From the NCBI GenBank assembly GCA_004835665.1, contig RBKR01000024.1, positions 186,001-250,000 of the forward strand: a DNA stretch of 64,000 bases. The letters run 5' to 3'. A program made the translations under genes and the position numbers. Within the stretch, counting starts at the first letter, position 1. Each line of letters begins with the position of its first letter. The notes under the pieces are model-generated. The model was given only the letters and a program-made list of their open reading frames with translations, searched no databases and had not been told where the DNA came from. The stretch comes from Phoma sp. XZ068 (lineage: Eukaryota > Ascomycota > Dothideomycetes > Pleosporales > Didymellaceae). Shown here piece by piece: positions 61,149 to 64,000 of this stretch.

Positions 61149-62719
61149 TTACAGTACGGTTCCACCTTCAGGGTGATACCCAGTCACCCAATCTAACGAA
61201 TAGTCAATGGGCGAGGCAGCGAGGGGATGTCTATGTGAATTCCCGGCGACACGGATATGACCAGCACCAAGTGTCGAAGGGCTCCAGAGATTGACGTACT
61301 CCTTCCATTGTGTAAAATTTTCAAACTGCGGGGCCTTCCACCCGATTTGAGTTTTGCAAAACTGCTCCAAAGCCGTTCCGTGCAAGTTGACATTCAGCTT
61401 GCAAAACGACGTTTGAAGAGACTTTGCTGTAGCCGCGCCCCACTGAACTTGTATCTTTACTGCGAACCTGTTCTCCCGGTCGCTGGCAAAAATGGAATAG
61501 AATATTCGGTTCTGTGGGCCTTCGCAGTCCAGTGATTCGAATGAACGCCCAAAATGGAAGCTTGGTCTACGGGTAATGAGGTGACCTTGCCCAATAGGTG
61601 GGTACAGACTCGAGAGAAAAAATCCTACCTCGTTGACTGATGCAAGCGAAATTGAAATTCTCGGCCTATGATTAGGGATTTTCGATCCTCGAGGCCGAAG
61701 ATGGATGCGACGCAACAGACCATGATCAACACCGATATCGATAGTTCTGAGTGGTGTTACAGCGCTGTCTTGTAGATATATCATCCGGAGATGGGGCCCT
61801 CGAGATCCTCGCTTCTTTCGGTGTGGGTAGAAAGAGCGGATCGGTGGACAGCCACCAGCTCTGTGGAAGATGAGTGCATTCCCGTTCCCACTCTGCCTTA
61901 ACACAATTGCTATACCTACTTGGTTCCCCTCGTTGTGTTGCCCTGCGTATTCTTCGATGACGCCTAGCCAAACTTTATTTCGATTATCGACGAGAAGCAT
62001 GAGGAGCTCGATGTGCAAACCGTGCCCGGTCATGGTGGTATGGGTGCGTGGCGTTCGCCGCACGTGCCGATAGTTACCTCTGGGATATCCAAGAAACGCA
62101 GTGACCGACCTCGCAAGAACTGATGCCTTTGTTTCATTCTTAACAACCTTCCACGACAGATCGTATCCCCACGCGAGGATACTGATATCCTCAGAGTTAC
62201 TGAGCACGGCTTCCTGGAGCCGTACGAAAGCCTTATCGCCCTCTCCATATAATAGCGGCATGTTGACGCCCAGCAGTCCTAGCAAGCAATATGCCATATC
62301 TTCCACACGTGTAGTGACTCTTGTAGCCGCCCATGAGAATTTGCAAGCTGCAGAGACCGAAGACAGCGAAATCTCCCGATCTAACACTCGACCGGATATA
62401 CTCGTGATTCCTGATAGTAGTCCAACATGTCTGTTCCGCTCGGCAACCCAAGGCCGGGTAGCAATCGCCATGTTTTCGCCGGACATGACACTTGAGGTCA
62501 TCTTTCCTACGCTGACATTTTGATCTATATCTGAGTGGAAGACAGGCTTCCAGTCGGAAGCAAAGAAAACAATGCGTCTTGGAGCGAGTAGCTCCTGCAG
62601 AGTCCATCCACGAGTGAACCACCGACTCATTTGGAAGGCGGACCTGCTTTCGAACGGATCTTGTCCTGATGGCACATCCTCCAGATAGGCATAACAAACC
62701 CGAGATGCCTCGTACCACC
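61149..62719 (-). pseudogene. HET-domain (heterokaryon incompatibility) gene, 5'-truncated
   Basis: An open minus-strand frame to TAA 61149. It shows the second half of the HET domain: WYEASRVCYAYLEDV (head, at 62719-62675), FQMSRWFTRGWTLQELLAPR, VFFASDWKPV, ACKFSWAATRVTTRVEDMAY, CLLGLLGVNMPLLYGEGDKAFVRLQE and SEDISILAWG. About 300 further residues follow with no domain I recognise. Typical HET proteins have ~100 more residues before WYxxAxVCYAYL, including the DTCCIDK block; these are missing because the sequence runs straight into transcription-factor coding DNA on the other strand. HET genes control non-self recognition and cell death after hyphal fusion. Without the N-terminal half it is unlikely to work. 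Confidence 0.8.
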
Positions 62720-63295
62720 CAGAGTTATATTGACCCGAGTGCCTTCAACAGCCTTCTAGCATCGCATGATGCTTCATTGGCTAGGAGCGATGAAGATCAC
62801 CCTGGCCACGCCCACTACACCAGCTTGCCTGGATTAAAGGGCCCTAGTGCTTTCAGTTATCGAGATATATCAACTTCCATCGGTAACCTGAGGCATCATC
62901 ATGGGCTGCCGAAACTCGACACTCACGTAGGGTTTGACTTGAGTGGACTACAAACTGCACCCAGTAGCGGATGCAGATCCGACGAGTTTGAATTGGAAAA
63001 GTTCTTTGACTCCTCAGGCTTGACCATCAATCCCAATCAACTGCATCGTTTCAAGGGAAATACGGCAAATCCGCAGCCACTGTTTCCCGGCCCCTTCTCG
63101 ACCTCGTTCGCTGGCACCGCACTAATTGCAGACGACCTCTGTTGGAGTACTGGTCTAGGACACTGCACAATATTTCGTGGGGCCGACGAGGTCGGTATCG
63201 ATAAGTTTTCGCCTTCTACAATTAGCACCATCAGCGAGTGTAGATCCAGCGAAGTGTTGGATGGATTCAGACAGCCTACCTCCGCAGCTATGTAG
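62704..63295 (+). pseudogene. Middle part of the C2H2 transcription factor, displaced
   Basis: Open to TAG 63293. It reads MPRTTQSYIDPSAFNSLLAS, GLPKLDTHVGFDLSGLQTAP and DEFELEKFFDSSGLTINPNQ, a pattern I associate with the region after the fingers in large fungal C2H2/fungal-trans factors. It is on the same strand as the N-terminal piece at 59241 and most easily read as the next part of that gene, separated by the inserted HET-bearing block. The usual C-terminal fungal-trans domain is not seen up to the window end. The link between the pieces is inference. Confidence 0.5.
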
Positions 63296-64000
63296 CATAA
63301 TTCGATTATCGCTCACTCTAACGACGCATAATCGTTCAGATCCCTGGAACTGAGTTCTAGCTCTGCCATGGATAACTATCCGTACGCAGAATGTCCGTAC
63401 AATCACAATCTGTAGAAAGGCTGCCCCTCCAAATCCGATCGATGCTGAGAAGTGTCGTCTCAGCTCTATAGAGGGACGATGCAGTTTCAGCCTAATGCTC
63501 TTCGATGATTGCTGTGCACTCCTCATGAGCTGCGTGCTTTGCCAACCGCGCGCCACATTGTGGGATGGCTGCAGCCGAGTGGCCGATGCAAAGCACCCTA
63601 GAAGGGCGTCTCGAAGATCATGTCGGCTAATTTGGCGTAGTTGAGCCCTACTTACCGAAGCGATTGGCGACCCTAAGCGAGTGTACTGCAGCGAAGTTGA
63701 AGAACGAATGCTCGAGGTTCCTCGGTACTGGTTGTCTCTTTGAAAGGGAGAATGGATGCAGTTATATACAGCCATTATTCTGGTTGACTGCCTCGTCATA
63801 CCTGTAAATCTTCCCGTAAACGTGGTTCACAAGCGAGCCGCCACCTCTAAATCTCTAAGAAATCAGGAAATAACACTTTATATGTCTAGCTTTAGTTAAG
63901 TTAACAGTTAAGATTATGGTTGGGTGGGCGACTCGGTGGGGATCTACGTTAAATGAATAAATAAACCACACACATGTACCTATACACACATGAATGCACT
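63296..64000. other. No gene seen to the window end
   Basis: The overlapping minus-strand frame 63155-63799 mostly mirrors the transcription-factor piece and shows no family motif. The last 150 bp are AT-rich. Confidence 0.45.

Noticed and set aside
63155..63799. 214-codon minus-strand frame
   Set aside because: It lies partly opposite the transcription-factor fragment and shows no family likeness.

Overview
The window looks like nuclear DNA of a filamentous ascomycete (Pezizomycotina, most likely Dothideomycetes/Pleosporales; genus not determined). The reasons are short 48-72 bp introns with GT...CTRAC...AG signals, Fot1/pogo transposons, a Tad/I-type LINE, a fungal Mutator-like element, C-to-T mutation in CpA contexts typical of repeat-induced point mutation (RIP), Thr-rich secreted proteins, a HET-domain gene and a galactosaminogalactan (GAG) gene group. 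I saw no rRNA, tRNA or CRISPR array.

Layout. 1-11.8 kb is nested transposons: a RIP-decayed pogo element (D, 1-1770) abuts a second one (A1, 1773-9915), which is split by an intact LINE (3012-9058). An OrsD/DUF3505-like gene relic follows, itself split by a solo LTR, and then a copia tail. 12.6-18 kb is the only clear metabolic unit: ega3-like GH114 (minus), sph3-like GH135 (plus) and agd3-like CE18 deacetylase (minus), the polymer-modifying genes of the GAG exopolysaccharide pathway. The synthase gtb3 and epimerase uge3 are not in the window. 18-23.5 kb holds an F-box/LRR-like fragment, pogo element B and a GT34 glycosyltransferase with B about 110 bp upstream of its start codon. 25.5-32 kb has two secreted Thr-rich genes facing each other across a decayed MULE; the first carries a solo LTR in exon 1. 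32.4-38.3 kb has a LINE relic, two solo LTRs in opposite orientation and RIP-mutated element A2. 38.8-43 kb is one long adhesin-like gene with identical 279-bp repeats, about 67 PAPVE/Q repeats and three WSC-like domains. 43.6-48.2 kb is an unidentified gene relic, element A3 and intact pogo element C, which sits in or against A3. 50.4-51.1 kb is a Reg1-like fragment. 53.97-59.12 kb is a full-length Ty1/copia element with identical LTRs and a 5-bp target duplication, just upstream of a C2H2 transcription-factor gene. That gene is split in two by about 2.8 kb carrying a 5'-truncated HET gene.

How it fits together. This is a transposon-rich accessory block in which cell-surface and extracellular genes (GAG enzymes, adhesin, Thr-rich proteins, GT34) survive between mobile elements, several of them damaged by insertions. 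Three copies of element A record RIP on different strands. The LINE, element C and the copia element lack RIP damage and therefore look younger.
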